Shown: piece by piece, positions 42,384 to 52,698 of the stretch
Layout: the number at the start of each line of letters is the position of its first letter
Position numbering within the stretch: position 1 is the stretch's first letter
From: Salinisphaera sp040361255
Lineage (GTDB): Bacteria; Pseudomonadota; Gammaproteobacteria; Nevskiales; Salinisphaeraceae
Length of the DNA: 64,000 nt
Reading direction: 5' to 3'
Assembly: GCF_040361255.1 (NCBI RefSeq)
Contig: NZ_APNG01000015.1
Coordinates: 50,477 to 114,476 of the forward strand
The notes under the pieces: generated by a model
What the model saw: only the letters and a program-made list of their open reading frames with translations
Told to the model about the DNA's origin: nothing
Databases searched by the model: none
Made by a program: the position numbers and the translations under genes

Positions 42384-45300
42384 TTGAAATCGGCGTTATT
42401 CAACTTTGCGCTGTTGGCACTGAGTTTCGCGCTGTTGGTTGGCGTCGGCGGTTATTTTTATGCCCAGTCGCAGATACGCTACGAGCAGCAGGGCAGCCTG
42501 GAGCAAGCGCGTTATGCAGCGGAAGTGGCCGCACAGGCATTACGCGAGCGTTTGCGGGTGGCGGCCGAGGATATTGTCTTTCTCAAGAACCTGACCCTGG
42601 CCAGCGGTGTGCTGCAGCAGCCCTCGGTAGCCAACCGCGCGCGCCTGGCCGATCAGTTCGGCGATTACATGCGCGCGCATCGCAGTATTGCGCAGCTACG
42701 CTGGATCGACCGCCACGGCAGCGAGCGGCTACGCGTCGACTACGAACAGGGGCGGATCGCGGTACGCGCGCGCGAGCTGTTGCAAGACAAAAGCGAGCGC
42801 CCTTACGTGCGCTCTGGCCTGGCAATGGCGAATGGCGAGATTTATGTATCGCCATTGAATCTGAATATCGAAGAAGGCCAGCTCGAGCTACCCCACAAGC
42901 CGGTCATCCGTTTTGCCACACCGCTGTTCGACGCGAGTGGCCGCCGACGCGGGCTGGTAGTCGCCAATGTGCTCGGACGCGAGTGGCTGGATGCGTTTGC
43001 CCTGGCGGCAGGCGAGTTTTCCGACCAGCTGATGCTGCTCAACCGCGACGGCTACTGGTTGCACAGCCCCGAGCGCGCTGATGAATGGGGTTTCGAATTG
43101 TCCTCGAATCGGCGTTTCGGCAAACGCTACCCTGATATCTGGCAGGTGATTCAAAGCGGTCCGGCCGGTAGTCGCCTGATCGACGACCGGCTGTGGATAT
43201 GGACCCGGATCGATCCGCTCGCCCCGGTGCGTGCGAGTATTCAAAACGATGCGCAGGCGCCGGGCGTGCATAGCGAACAGCCCTATATGTGGTATGTCGC
43301 GATCCAGATTGCGCGGGACGAAGTCGCGATGATCGGCGCCCGGGTATGGCGTTCGCTCGTACCGGTCATTGTGATTGTGCTATTGGTGGCATGGGGCTTG
43401 AGCGCTTGGATCGCATGGTCGCAGTTGCGTATCGGGCGCCTTAACCGGGCGTTGGCCGCGCGGGCTGATGCCGCCGAGGCCGGCGCGCGTGCCAAGGCCG
43501 ATTTTGTGGCCAACATGAGCCACGAAATTCGTACGCCGATGAATGCGGTCTCCAGTCTGATCTATCTGCTCGCCCAGGAGCGCCTGAGCGATTACGGCCG
43601 CCAGCTGTTGCGCAAGATGGACGCCGCCAGCCGGTCACTCGTACGCATCATCGATGACATCCTCGATTTCTCCAAGATCGAGGCCGACCGTCTCGTACTG
43701 GAAAACAAGGCCTTCAATCTTGCGGATGTGCTCGACAATCTGGCGACCATCATGGCGGCCAACGCCCAGGATCGGGATATCGAGCTGGTGATCATCCCGC
43801 CGCCTGCGCCGATCGATCGACTGATCGGCGATCCCTTGCGTCTGGAACAGGTGCTGATCAACCTGGCCGGCAACGCCATCAAGTTCACCGAACATGGCCA
43901 TGTGGCTGTGTCGGTCAGTATTCTCGATCTCGAACGCGAACGTGTGTCCCTGCGATTCGCGGTCCGTGATACCGGTATCGGTATTCCGCCGAATCAGCGC
44001 CAACGCATTTTCGACCAGTTCGCCCAGGCAGATTCTTCAACCTCGCGGCGCTATGGCGGCACCGGCCTGGGGCTGACGATCTGCAAACGGTTGGTCGCCA
44101 TGATGGGCGGCGAGATGGGTTTGTCGAGTACCCCCGGGGCAGGCAGCGAGTTCTGGTTCACCCTCGATTTCGAACGCGAAGGCGAGCACGTGCAGGGATG
44201 TCGCGACCTGACCGATATCGAAGTGGCCGTGGCCGACGATAACGCCGTCGCACGGGCCGGCCTGCGCAATACCGTACAGGCCCTCGGCTGGGATGCGGCT
44301 GCTGTGGTCGACGGCCCGGCTCTGGTCGAATATGCGCGTAAGCAGCGCTCGGCCAGGAACCGTCCGCTGGTGCTCATGCTGGACTGGGCTATGCCCGGCG
44401 CCGACATCATCGAAATCGTCACCGAGATCCATGCGATCGACCCCGGCAACATGGAACCGGTGATCGTGATGGTCAGCCAGGCCGCGCGCCAGGAGGTGGC
44501 CGAACGTTTGCGGGTGCAACGCGAGGCGAACATCGTCGGACCGTTGATTCAGAAACCGGTCACCTCGTCGACGCTCTACGATGCGGTGACCGAAGTATTG
44601 CGCGATCGCCACGGAGCGATGCCCGTCGCGCGTGACACCGGCGATCGACTCAAGGGTGTTCGAATTCTCGTGGCCGACGATAACGACATCAACCGCGAGT
44701 TCCTGGCCCGTGTGTTCACCCACGAAGGCGCCGAAGTGGTGCTGGTCGCCGATGGCCAGGAAGCCGTGGACTGGATGCATGCCTATCACGACGAAGTCGA
44801 TATCGTGCTCATGGATCTGCAGATGCCGGGTGTCGATGGGTATCAGGCCTGCCGGGCTATTCGCGCCATGCCAACCTGCGCCGATGTGCCGATCGTGGCT
44901 TCCAGTGCCGGCATGCAGTCTGGCAAATATGACGACGCCCGCGCGGCCGGCATGACCGATGTTTTGCCCAAGCCCTTCGATGCCCAGAAGGCGGTGGATG
45001 TGATCGATCGCTGTGTAGGGCACGCGCGCCCGGCACATGCCATGGAAGCCGCCACCGAGCGGCCCGACCCCGGCCCGGATGCTCAACGCAGGCAACCCGT
45101 CGTCGCCTTCGAGCGTGCGCTCGCGATATGGGAAGACGAAGCGATCTACCAGCGTTATCTGCGCCGGTTCATACGCAAGTACGCACAAAGCGTACCGGTT
45201 ATGCGTGAGATGGCTCCCGGCGCCGCGCCGACCATGGCCCATACCCTGGCTGGCGCGGCCGCCAATCTCGGGCTCGAAGAGGTTCAGGAATGCGCCTGTC

Positions 45301-45668
45301 GGCTGGAAGTTGCCCTGGTCGCACAGCGCGATACGGAACCCACATTCGATGCGCTCGAAGCGGCGCTGTCGCGCGCCAACGCCTGGATCGCCCGCTATGC
45401 GTTCGTAGCGGCCCCTGCGCCGCAGGCCGGACAAGGTGCGGGTGATTACGTCATAATCGAGCAGGCATTACGAGGTTTGCTCGTCGGCTTTGACGATAAC
45501 GACCCTGCCGCGGTCGAGCCGTGGCTCAAGACGCTGGGCGCGCATGTGCCGCCACAGGCGCTGGTCGAGATCGATACGGCCTTGGAGAACTTCGATTTTG
45601 CTGCCGGAAAGCGCGCCACGCGCGCGTTGGCAGCGACGCTGGATATCGAATTGGGGGAGGCGCCATGA
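42384..45668 (+). CDS. Hybrid sensor histidine kinase with two receivers and HPt (BarA-like)
   Basis: 1094 residues. TM helix about 7-27, a periplasmic sensor region (about 30-320), TM about 324-345, HisKA with H380 (VANMSHEIRTPMNAVSSL), HATPase (N-box LINLAGNAIKF, GTGLGLTICKRL near 559-570), REC1 with D667 (LMLDWAMPG), REC2 with D811 (VLMDLQMPGVDGY), and an HPt-like end with H953 (MAHTLAGAAANLG). This is a complete phosphorelay. Translation probably starts at TTG 42384, the first possible codon after an in-frame stop at 42366, with GGTGG upstream. It overlaps the HD-GYP gene by 4 bp, its likely output partner. Confidence 0.93.
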   Translation: MKSALFNFALLALSFALLVGVGGYFYAQSQIRYEQQGSLEQARYAAEVAAQALRERLRVAAEDIVFLKNLTLASGVLQQPSVANRARLADQFGDYMRAHRSIAQLRWIDRHGSERLRVDYEQGRIAVRARELLQDKSERPYVRSGLAMANGEIYVSPLNLNIEEGQLELPHKPVIRFATPLFDASGRRRGLVVANVLGREWLDAFALAAGEFSDQLMLLNRDGYWLHSPERADEWGFELSSNRRFGKRYPDIWQVIQSGPAGSRLIDDRLWIWTRIDPLAPVRASIQNDAQAPGVHSEQPYMWYVAIQIARDEVAMIGARVWRSLVPVIVIVLLVAWGLSAWIAWSQLRIGRLNRALAARADAAEAGARAKADFVANMSHEIRTPMNAVSSLIYLLAQERLSDYGRQLLRKMDAASRSLVRIIDDILDFSKIEADRLVLENKAFNLADVLDNLATIMAANAQDRDIELVIIPPPAPIDRLIGDPLRLEQVLINLAGNAIKFTEHGHVAVSVSILDLERERVSLRFAVRDTGIGIPPNQRQRIFDQFAQADSSTSRRYGGTGLGLTICKRLVAMMGGEMGLSSTPGAGSEFWFTLDFEREGEHVQGCRDLTDIEVAVADDNAVARAGLRNTVQALGWDAAAVVDGPALVEYARKQRSARNRPLVLMLDWAMPGADIIEIVTEIHAIDPGNMEPVIVMVSQAARQEVAERLRVQREANIVGPLIQKPVTSSTLYDAVTEVLRDRHGAMPVARDTGDRLKGVRILVADDNDINREFLARVFTHEGAEVVLVADGQEAVDWMHAYHDEVDIVLMDLQMPGVDGYQACRAIRAMPTCADVPIVASSAGMQSGKYDDARAAGMTDVLPKPFDAQKAVDVIDRCVGHARPAHAMEAATERPDPGPDAQRRQPVVAFERALAIWEDEAIYQRYLRRFIRKYAQSVPVMREMAPGAAPTMAHTLAGAAANLGLEEVQECACRLEVALVAQRDTEPTFDALEAALSRANAWIARYAFVAAPAPQAGQGAGDYVIIEQALRGLLVGFDDNDPAAVEPWLKTLGAHVPPQALVEIDTALENFDFAAGKRATRALAATLDIELGEAP

Positions 45669-46696
45669 CAGCAAGACGAATTCTCGTGGTCGACGACGAA
45701 CCGGAGACACTCGCTGCGATGCGCCAGATACTCGGTGGGGAGCACGCCCTGATATTCGCGACCAGCGGTCAGGAGGCCCTCGACGTGTGCAAGCGGCAGC
45801 GATTGAAAATGGTGCTGCTGGATATCCGTATGCCGGATATCGACGGCTACGAGGTGTGCGCCCAGCTCAAGGAGAACGAGGCGACCCGCGATATCCCGGT
45901 CATCTTCGTGACCCATATGACCGATATCGGTAACGAAACGGCCGGTTTCGCCGCGGGTGCGGTCGACTACATCACCAAGCCGCTGGTACCGGCGATCGTA
46001 CGCGCGCGGGTGCGCACCCATTTGTCGCTGGTTCACGCCAGCCAGGTGGATCGCGCCTATCGCGAGACGCTTTACATGTTCGGCAACGCGGGCCATTACC
46101 ACGATGCCGATACCGGCTTGCATATCTGGCGAATGGCGGCTTATACCTCGGCGCTGGCGAGAGCCAGCGGCTGGGACGACGAAGACGCCACTCAGCTTGA
46201 GCTCGCGGCGACATTGCACGATATCGGCAAGATCGGCATACCCGATGCGATACTGCGCAAGCCCGGCCGTCTGGATGAGCGCGAATGGGCGGTCATGAAA
46301 ACGCATTCGCGAATCGGTTACGGCATTCTCGAGCACGGCTCCGGGCCGATGTTTCGCATGGCCGCCGAAATCGCGCTATACCACCATGAAAAATGGGATG
46401 GCACGGGTTATCCGGAGGGGCTGTCGGGCACCGATATCCCCGAATCGGCACGCTTGACCGCGGTCGCCGATGTTTTCGATGCGCTGACCATGATACGGCC
46501 CTACAAACCCGCGTGGCCGATCGACAAGGCGGTCAAGACCATGCAGGCCAGCGCCGGCAGTCATTTCGAGCCGCGCCTGATCGAACACTTCATGGATATT
46601 CTGCCCATCATTCGCGAGATCAAGCACGAATGCGATCAACGCGACGAAGCCGATCGAAACGCGCGTCAGGCTGGCTCGCCCCGTCCCATGGCATAG
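45665..46696 (+). CDS. Response regulator with HD-GYP phosphodiesterase domain
   Basis: 343 residues. Receiver with DDE at 10-12 and D53 (VLLDIRMPDIDGYEVC), then an HD-GYP domain: HDIGKIGIPDAILRKPG, WAVMKTHSRIGYGIL, ALYHHEKWDGTGYPEGL, DVFDALT. All metal-binding and HD-GYP residues appear present, so it should hydrolyse cyclic-di-GMP when phosphorylated. It starts inside the kinase stop (ATGA). Its 3' end overlaps the convergent RND gene by 31 bp. Confidence 0.93.
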   Translation: MTARRILVVDDEPETLAAMRQILGGEHALIFATSGQEALDVCKRQRLKMVLLDIRMPDIDGYEVCAQLKENEATRDIPVIFVTHMTDIGNETAGFAAGAVDYITKPLVPAIVRARVRTHLSLVHASQVDRAYRETLYMFGNAGHYHDADTGLHIWRMAAYTSALARASGWDDEDATQLELAATLHDIGKIGIPDAILRKPGRLDEREWAVMKTHSRIGYGILEHGSGPMFRMAAEIALYHHEKWDGTGYPEGLSGTDIPESARLTAVADVFDALTMIRPYKPAWPIDKAVKTMQASAGSHFEPRLIEHFMDILPIIREIKHECDQRDEADRNARQAGSPRPMA

Positions 46697-48363
46697 CGCA
46701 GATCTTCGACGATGACATAGAAGCAGGGCACCAGCACCAGCGTGATCGCGGTGGCGAAGAGAATGCCGAAGCCCAGCGAGATCGCCATCGGGATCATGAA
46801 ACGCGCCTGCAGCGAGGTTTCGAAAATCATCGGCGCCAGCCCCCCGAAGGTGGTGAGCGTGGTCAGCAGAATGGGGCGAAAACGCCGCACTGCGGCCAGG
46901 CGCACCGCATCGGCCGGGCGCTCGCCCTGATTGCGCAGGGTATTGGCATAGTGGATAAGAACGAGTGAGTCGTTGACCACCACGCCGGCCAGCGCCAGTA
47001 CGCCCATGAGGCTGATCACCGACAACGAGTAGCCCATGATCTCGTGACCGAGAATCGCACCCACCACGGCAAACGGAATCGCGATCATCACGATCAGGGG
47101 CTGGATATAACTGGCAAAGGGAATCGCCAGCAGCATGTAGATACCCGCCATCGAAAAGACAAAGCCCACGAACAGGGCATGCACTGAATTCGCCGTGTCT
47201 TCCTGACGCCCTGAATAGCCGTAGGTCAGGCCGGGATAATCTTTTGCCAGCTGTGGCAGCGTCTGGGCGTTAAGGGTCTGGGTAATACGACTGGTGGCAT
47301 CGAAGGGGGTTACGTTGGCACTGACTTCGATACTGCGCCGGCCGTCGCGACGCGTGATCTGGGTAAACGCGCGGGTGTAGTCGATATCGGCGATCTGCGC
47401 CAGCGGCACGTAGGTATTATCGGGCGTGCGAATGAGCAGATTGCGTACTGCCGCCGCACTGTCGCGCTCCGCCTCGGGCAATGTCACCAGGATCTTGACT
47501 TCGTTGCGCCCCTGCAGCTGACGTAGGGCTTCGGCACCGTAAAAGGCCGCGCGGACCTGGGCGCCGACGCTGGCATTGGTCAGCCCGAGCGAGCGCCCCG
47601 CCTCGTTGAGGGTGAAGCTGATCTGGTTCTTGCCCTCGGCTACGCCGTCGTCGATATCGGTAGTACCGGCGAACTCGCCCAGCCGCGTGGCCAGGGCTTC
47701 GGCCGCGCGGTCGAGGGTATCGGTATCCCGATGCGACAGTTCCACGGTGATCGCCTTGCCGGCCCCGGGCCCGCCGGCATCGGACTGGAACTGGGCCGAC
47801 TGCAGTCCGGCCACATCGCCCAGCTGTTCGCGCCAGGCGGTAATGAAGGCGGCCGTGCTGATCGGGCGTACATCCGCGGGTTGCAGATACACGCGCATTT
47901 CGATGACGTTTTCCTGGATGGTGGCGAATACGCCCGTGGCCAGATCATCGCCGCCGTTATTGTCGATGACATGCTGGGCGGCGGCTTGCAGGCGATCGCG
48001 TGTGGCCTGCACCCGATCCATGGGGCTGCCATAGGGCAGGGTGAGCGTGGCCTGGGCGCGATCGGATTCCACCTTGGGCATTAGCGCAAAGCCCATGCGT
48101 CCGGAAAAAGCCCAGGCGAGCACGATCAGCAGCACCGCCACGCCCAGCGCCGAGGTGAGATAGCGATGCACTACCAGCCTCGACGCAAACGGCGCGTAAT
48201 AATCGCTTACGAACCGCGAAAAACCGCGTGAAAACCCCTGCTGGCGGGCGTGAATCGCGGCCGACAGGCGGTTGCGCTGGCGCGTTCGGCCATGGGCCAG
48301 ATGCGCGGGCATGATGAACAGCGCCTCGACCCAGGACACCAGGAATACGGTGATCACGACCAT
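46666..48363 (-). pseudogene. RND efflux pump, C-terminal half (frame separated from N-terminal half)
   Basis: 565 residues equal to the second half of an AcrB-type HAE1 pump: it opens with VVITVFLVSWVEALFIMPAHLAHGR (TM6 region), then the second periplasmic portion and TM7-12 ending VEDLRYAMGRGEPA. It continues the frame broken at about 48355. Alone it lacks a proper first membrane half. An ATG at the joint could start it, overlapping the upstream stop, so coupled translation as two polypeptides cannot be excluded. Confidence 0.85.
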
Positions 48364-49757
48364 CGGATCACCCCGAACAGCTTGCCGAGAAAACCCGGGA
48401 CCAGCAGTAGCGGCAGAAACGCCACCACGTTGGTAAGAATGGAAAACGAGATCGGCATGGCCACATCGCGCGCGCCGGCGATGGCTGCCTGCATCACGCT
48501 CGCCCCGCGCTCGCGCTGTTCGTAGATGTTTTCGCCGGCCACGATGGCATCGTCGACGACGATGCCCAGGGCGATGATAAAGGCGAACATCGAGATCATG
48601 TTGATGGTTACGCCCATCAACGGCAGGAACAAAAAGGCCCCGAGAAAGGCCGTGGGAATGCCCATGGTCACCCAGAACGCCAGCCGCACTTCCAGAAACA
48701 GGCTGAGTACGACCAGCACGAGCACCAGGCCCATGAACGCGTTCTTGAGCAGCAGTTCGAGGCGCTGCTGATAGATTTCCGAGCTGTCGCCGTTGATCGC
48801 GTAGTGCAGCGCGGGCGGCAAATCGTTTTCCAGCTCGGCCATCACCTTGCGTGTGGCCTCGGACACCGAAATCGGCGTCTGCTTGCCCACGCGAAACACT
48901 TCGATACCGATCGAGCGCGCGCCGTCGTAGGTGGCTTCGGTCTTGCTGTCTTCGAAGCCGCTTTCCACGTGCGCGACATCGCCCAGCCGCACCACCGTGC
49001 CATCGGCGGTGGTCACCAGCGGTATGCGTTCGAACTCGCGGGCGGTATCGCGCCGGCCCTTGAGGCGCAGCAATACTTCGCCGGCGGCGGTATCCGCGCT
49101 GCCGCCGGCGACATCCACTGCCGAGGCGGCCACGGTATCGGCGACCTCGCCCAGGGTCAGATCGAAGCTACGCAGCCGCTGCTGCGAGATGGCGATACGC
49201 AACACGTAGTCGCGTGCGCCTTCGAGTTCGACCTGGGTAATATCCGGCGACTGCAACAGCCGGTCGCGTACTTCCTCAGCATAGGCACGCAGGGCGTTTT
49301 CGCTGACATCGCCGTAGAGCTGTACATCGAGCACATCGCGTTGATGATCGGACAGCGAAATCACCGGTTTTTCGGCATCGTCGGGAAAGGTGGTGACCTG
49401 GCTGATCGCCTGCTGGACATCCTGGAATACGGCCTGACCGTCAGCCGATTCCGACAACTCCAAGGTGACCGTGGCACTGCCCTCCGAGGCCACCGCGGTC
49501 ATTTCGTCGATGCCGGAGACATCGCGTACCTTCTCCTCGATGGCCAGCACGATGTTCTGTTCCACCTGTTCCGGCGTGGCGCCGGGATAGGCGACCGAGA
49601 CGGTGACCATGTCGAGGCTGAACTCGGGAAAGACTTCCTGCTTGATGAGCGTGGTCATCAGCAGGCCGCCGGCCAGCAGCACGAGCATGAGCAGATTCGG
49701 GGTGACCCGATTGGCCACCATCCAGGCGATCGGGCCGCGGCGCGGGGTGTCGCTCAC
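48354..49757 (-). pseudogene. RND efflux pump, N-terminal half, ends at an apparent frameshift
   Basis: 467 residues of an AcrB-type HAE1 pump: TM1, VFPEFSLDMVTVSVAYPGATPEQVE, porter domain, TM2-5 with the proton-relay GIVVDDAIVAGE. It stops after LGKLFGVIRWS. In complete pumps this position reads like GVIP-x-VVI; inserting one base (CC to CCC near 48367) joins the two halves into about 1,032 residues. The ATG overlaps the adaptor stop (49754-49757). All other parts look intact, so a recent mutation or sequencing error is most likely. Confidence 0.9.
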
Positions 49758-51100
49758 GAACGGGGCTCCGTCGTCTTAGCCAATGTCTGTGAGCCGCCAC
49801 CGAGATCAGCCGGTGGCCCGCTCAGGCGCAGGCCGAGTTTGTCCGTGTCGTCGATCGTGTCGCCGGCCATGGCCGGCTTATCGGTTGCGTTGCCGGCCTT
49901 GGACGGGGCGTCGCTGCTGGGGGATTCCACCCGTACCGGCATGCCCTGAATGGGCGCGGTCAGTTCGCTGCTGATCACGGCCTCGCCCGGCGCGAGCCCG
50001 GCCGAAACCACCGTCTGGTTGGCATCCCGATAGATGATATTCACGCTGCGAATATCCAGGTGGTCGTTGTCGTCCATCACCCAGACGTTGTTGTCCTCGT
50101 GCACGAAGGCCGAGTCGATAAGCACACTGTCGGCCGGCAGGCGCGCTTCCAGGGCCGCGCGGACATAGGCGCCGATAAGCAGCTGCGTATCCGCGGGCGT
50201 GTTGTCGCCCAGCGGATCGGGCACTTGCAGCAACACCCGCGCCATGCGGCCCGAGGTTTCCAGTGAAGGCTGGATACGCAGCACCTCGGCGGGCAGAAAG
50301 GCATCGGCGCCCCAGCCGTCCGGATAGTAGATCTGGGCCGGGGTGCCGGCGCGCTGGGCGTCGGCGGCATGAATGAAACGCAGTTGATCGACCGGCATGG
50401 AGACATCGACCCAGTAAGTATCGGTCGCCGCCAGCGTGGCCAGCGTATCGCTGGTGGTGACCACATCGCCAAGCGACGCGCTGCGTTCAGTCACGATGCC
50501 GGCAAAGGGCGCCCGGATCTTCGTGCGTTCGAGATCGAGCCGGGCCTGTTCGACCGCGGTGCGCGCGGCCTCGACATCGGCCTGGGCCTGTTCGAGCTGC
50601 GGGCCGCGCAGGGCCAGATCGCGTTCGTCGGCGCTGACCTCGCTGCCCACGAGCGCCAGTTCGCGCTTGGCCACCGCCTGCTGACCCTGTTCGACACGCA
50701 GCGCGGCACGGGCATTGGCCAGGTCGGTACGGGCGCTGGCCAGCGCCAGCTCGTAGTCGGTGGGATCGATACGGGCGAGCACGTCGGATTGTTCGAAGCG
50801 GGTGCCGGGCGCGAGCTTGTCGGTCAGGGCCACGATCTGGCCCGAGACACGCGGCCGCAGGGTAGTGGAATCCGCGGCCTCGACCGTGCCATTGGCCGAG
50901 AAATCCAGCGTGGCCGGTGCGGCTTCCGCAGGCGTGACCGTGACCAGCCGTGCCTGACGCTCGCGCGGTTTGCCCTTGGGCGCGCTGGGCGCACTGCCGA
51001 GTATGGCGAACGCGATGATTACCCCTGCGACGAGCACCAGCGCGGGCAGGGCGATCCAGAGCAGCCGCGGGATACGGCTTTTCGAGGCGGGTGTGTTCAT
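49754..51100 (-). CDS. RND periplasmic adaptor (AcrA/MexA-type)
   Basis: 448 residues. N-terminal membrane anchor (about 10-32), lipoyl half (GQIVALTDKLAPGTRFEQSDVLARID), alpha-hairpin with LARTDLANARAALRVEQGQQAVAKRELALVG, second lipoyl half (KIRAPFAGIVTERSASLGDVV), beta-barrel and a C-terminal S/D-rich tail. It overlaps the outer-membrane gene (51097-51100) and the pump gene by 4 bp each, so the order outer-membrane factor, adaptor, pump forms one translationally coupled operon. Confidence 0.92.
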   Translation of the reverse strand: MNTPASKSRIPRLLWIALPALVLVAGVIIAFAILGSAPSAPKGKPRERQARLVTVTPAEAAPATLDFSANGTVEAADSTTLRPRVSGQIVALTDKLAPGTRFEQSDVLARIDPTDYELALASARTDLANARAALRVEQGQQAVAKRELALVGSEVSADERDLALRGPQLEQAQADVEAARTAVEQARLDLERTKIRAPFAGIVTERSASLGDVVTTSDTLATLAATDTYWVDVSMPVDQLRFIHAADAQRAGTPAQIYYPDGWGADAFLPAEVLRIQPSLETSGRMARVLLQVPDPLGDNTPADTQLLIGAYVRAALEARLPADSVLIDSAFVHEDNNVWVMDDNDHLDIRSVNIIYRDANQTVVSAGLAPGEAVISSELTAPIQGMPVRVESPSSDAPSKAGNATDKPAMAGDTIDDTDKLGLRLSGPPADLGGGSQTLAKTTEPRS

Positions 51101-52569
51101 GGACGATCTTCGTCGGCGGCGGCGCGTAGCGGGACGTCCGGGGTATCGATGCCGGCATCGGGCAGACTGTCGATATCGCCGGCGAGCGCGCGATAGAGAT
51201 TGATACGGTAGTCGAGCAACTGTCGGCGGCCGGCCAGATAATCCACCTGCAGGTTCTGGCGCGTGAGCAGGGCATCGAGTACATCGAGATAGTCGGTTGC
51301 CCCGCGCAGATAGCGCAGGCGCAGGTTGGCCACGCTTTCGCGCGACAGACGCAGCTGTTCATCCAGGCGTTTGAGATAGCGCTTCTGGCGGTATTCGTTG
51401 GCCAGCGCATCCTCGGTCTCCTGCAAGGCCTCGAGCAGGCTTTGCTGATAGTCGGCCACTTCTTCGGCGACGACCGCCTCGCTGCGATCGACCTCGGCCG
51501 CCCGCGATCCGGCGTCGAAGATCGGCTGGGTGAGATTGGCGGCCAGCTGCGTGATCCAGTTGGAAAACAGATCGCCCGAGTCGTTGCTGCTGGACAGACT
51601 GGCCGACAACGACAGCTGCGGGTAGCGTTCGGCCACGGCCACCGCGACCCGCCGATCGGCGGCGGCGAGCGCATAGAACGGCTGGCGTACATCCGGCCGG
51701 CGCATGAGCGCGGTCGCCGGCACGCCGGTATCCGGCAACGCGGGCAGGGCGATCAGCTCGCCCTGCGGCGGCTGAAAGTGCTCCGGGGCGACGCCCACCA
51801 GCGTGGCCAGCGCGTGTTCGACCACCGCCGCGCTGGCCCGGGTCTGTTCGAGCTGACCGCGCACCGATTCCACCGCCTGGCGCTGGCGCAGCACATCCGC
51901 GGCCTGGGCCTGGCCATGCGTGAATGAATAAGTGGTCAGATCGAGCACATCGCGATTGGTCTGGATCTGGTCTTCGAGCAGGGCAATGCGTGCGCGCAGT
52001 TCCTGGAGCTGGTACCAGTTGCTGGCCAGATCGGCGGTGAGCGTGATCGCGGCCGCCTGATAGTCGGCGGCACTCGCGCGTGCATCGAATACGGCCGCGC
52101 TGCGGGCATTGCGCAGCCGGCCCCAGAGATCGAGTTCGTAGGCAGCCGAGAACTGCAACGTTCGGGTATCGCGCCAGTTCGAGCCACCGCTGTCGAGCAC
52201 GACGCCGTTACTGCCCGCGGTGCTGCCGCTGACCTCGGCGCCGCTATTCGAACGTCGGGTCGCGCTTTGCTCGACGCTGGCGTCGACACTGGGGAACAGA
52301 TCGGCGTTGGCGCTGGCCAGCGTCGCGCGGGCCTGTTCTACACGCGCATAGGCCGAGGCCAGGGTGAAGTTGTTGGCCAGGGCGCGCTCGGTCAGCGCAT
52401 TCAGCCCCGGATCGTCGAAGGCCGTCCACCAGTGGCTGGCCACACCGGCCTCACCCTGGGCGCCGAAGCGCGCAGGCAGTTCGAATGCCGGTTGCGCCAG
52501 TTGGTCGAGTGGTGTGGTTGCGCAGCCGGCGAACGCCACACACAGGCAGGCAATAGCGGCAAGGCGCAT
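51097..52569 (-). CDS. NodT-type outer-membrane efflux lipoprotein of the RND system
   Basis: About 490 residues with a short signal and lipobox FAGC (MRLAAIACLCVAFAGCATTPLDQL). Two OEP repeats, helical and rich in A, R, Q and L. Start uncertain: ATG 52569 gives a compact lipoprotein signal, while GTG 52587 is also possible; neither has a clear ribosome site. First gene of the RND operon and a second NodT-type channel in the window, besides the Emr one at 5.3-6.9 kb. Confidence 0.88.
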   Translation of the reverse strand: MRLAAIACLCVAFAGCATTPLDQLAQPAFELPARFGAQGEAGVASHWWTAFDDPGLNALTERALANNFTLASAYARVEQARATLASANADLFPSVDASVEQSATRRSNSGAEVSGSTAGSNGVVLDSGGSNWRDTRTLQFSAAYELDLWGRLRNARSAAVFDARASAADYQAAAITLTADLASNWYQLQELRARIALLEDQIQTNRDVLDLTTYSFTHGQAQAADVLRQRQAVESVRGQLEQTRASAAVVEHALATLVGVAPEHFQPPQGELIALPALPDTGVPATALMRRPDVRQPFYALAAADRRVAVAVAERYPQLSLSASLSSSNDSGDLFSNWITQLAANLTQPIFDAGSRAAEVDRSEAVVAEEVADYQQSLLEALQETEDALANEYRQKRYLKRLDEQLRLSRESVANLRLRYLRGATDYLDVLDALLTRQNLQVDYLAGRRQLLDYRINLYRALAGDIDSLPDAGIDTPDVPLRAAADEDRP

Positions 52570-52624
52570 GGGCGATGACCAGATCACGGGAGACTCGGAC
52601 GCATTCTACCGGCTGTGAAAACGA

Positions 52625-52642
52625 GCCGGCGATGACGCCGGC
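52625..52642 (-). terminator. Terminator of the EF-hand gene
   Basis: GCCGGCG (52625-52631) and CGCCGGC (52636-52642) around ATGA, followed on the minus strand by CTCGTTTTC. It lies 57 nt past the EF-hand stop and separates it from the RND operon. Confidence 0.75.
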
Positions 52643-52698
52643 GGTAAGGGCAGGCCGAATCCGGCCCGCCCGTGGGGCGCATGCAGGCCGGGGGCGCC

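Noticed and set aside
44037..45434. A 465-codon minus-strand frame opposite the hybrid kinase receivers
   Set aside because: It overlaps conserved HATPase, REC and HPt motifs on the plus strand; a shadow.
46666..49757. RND halves as two normal independent genes
   Set aside because: Together they make exactly one pump of normal length and the join falls in a conserved membrane segment, so one disrupted gene is simpler.
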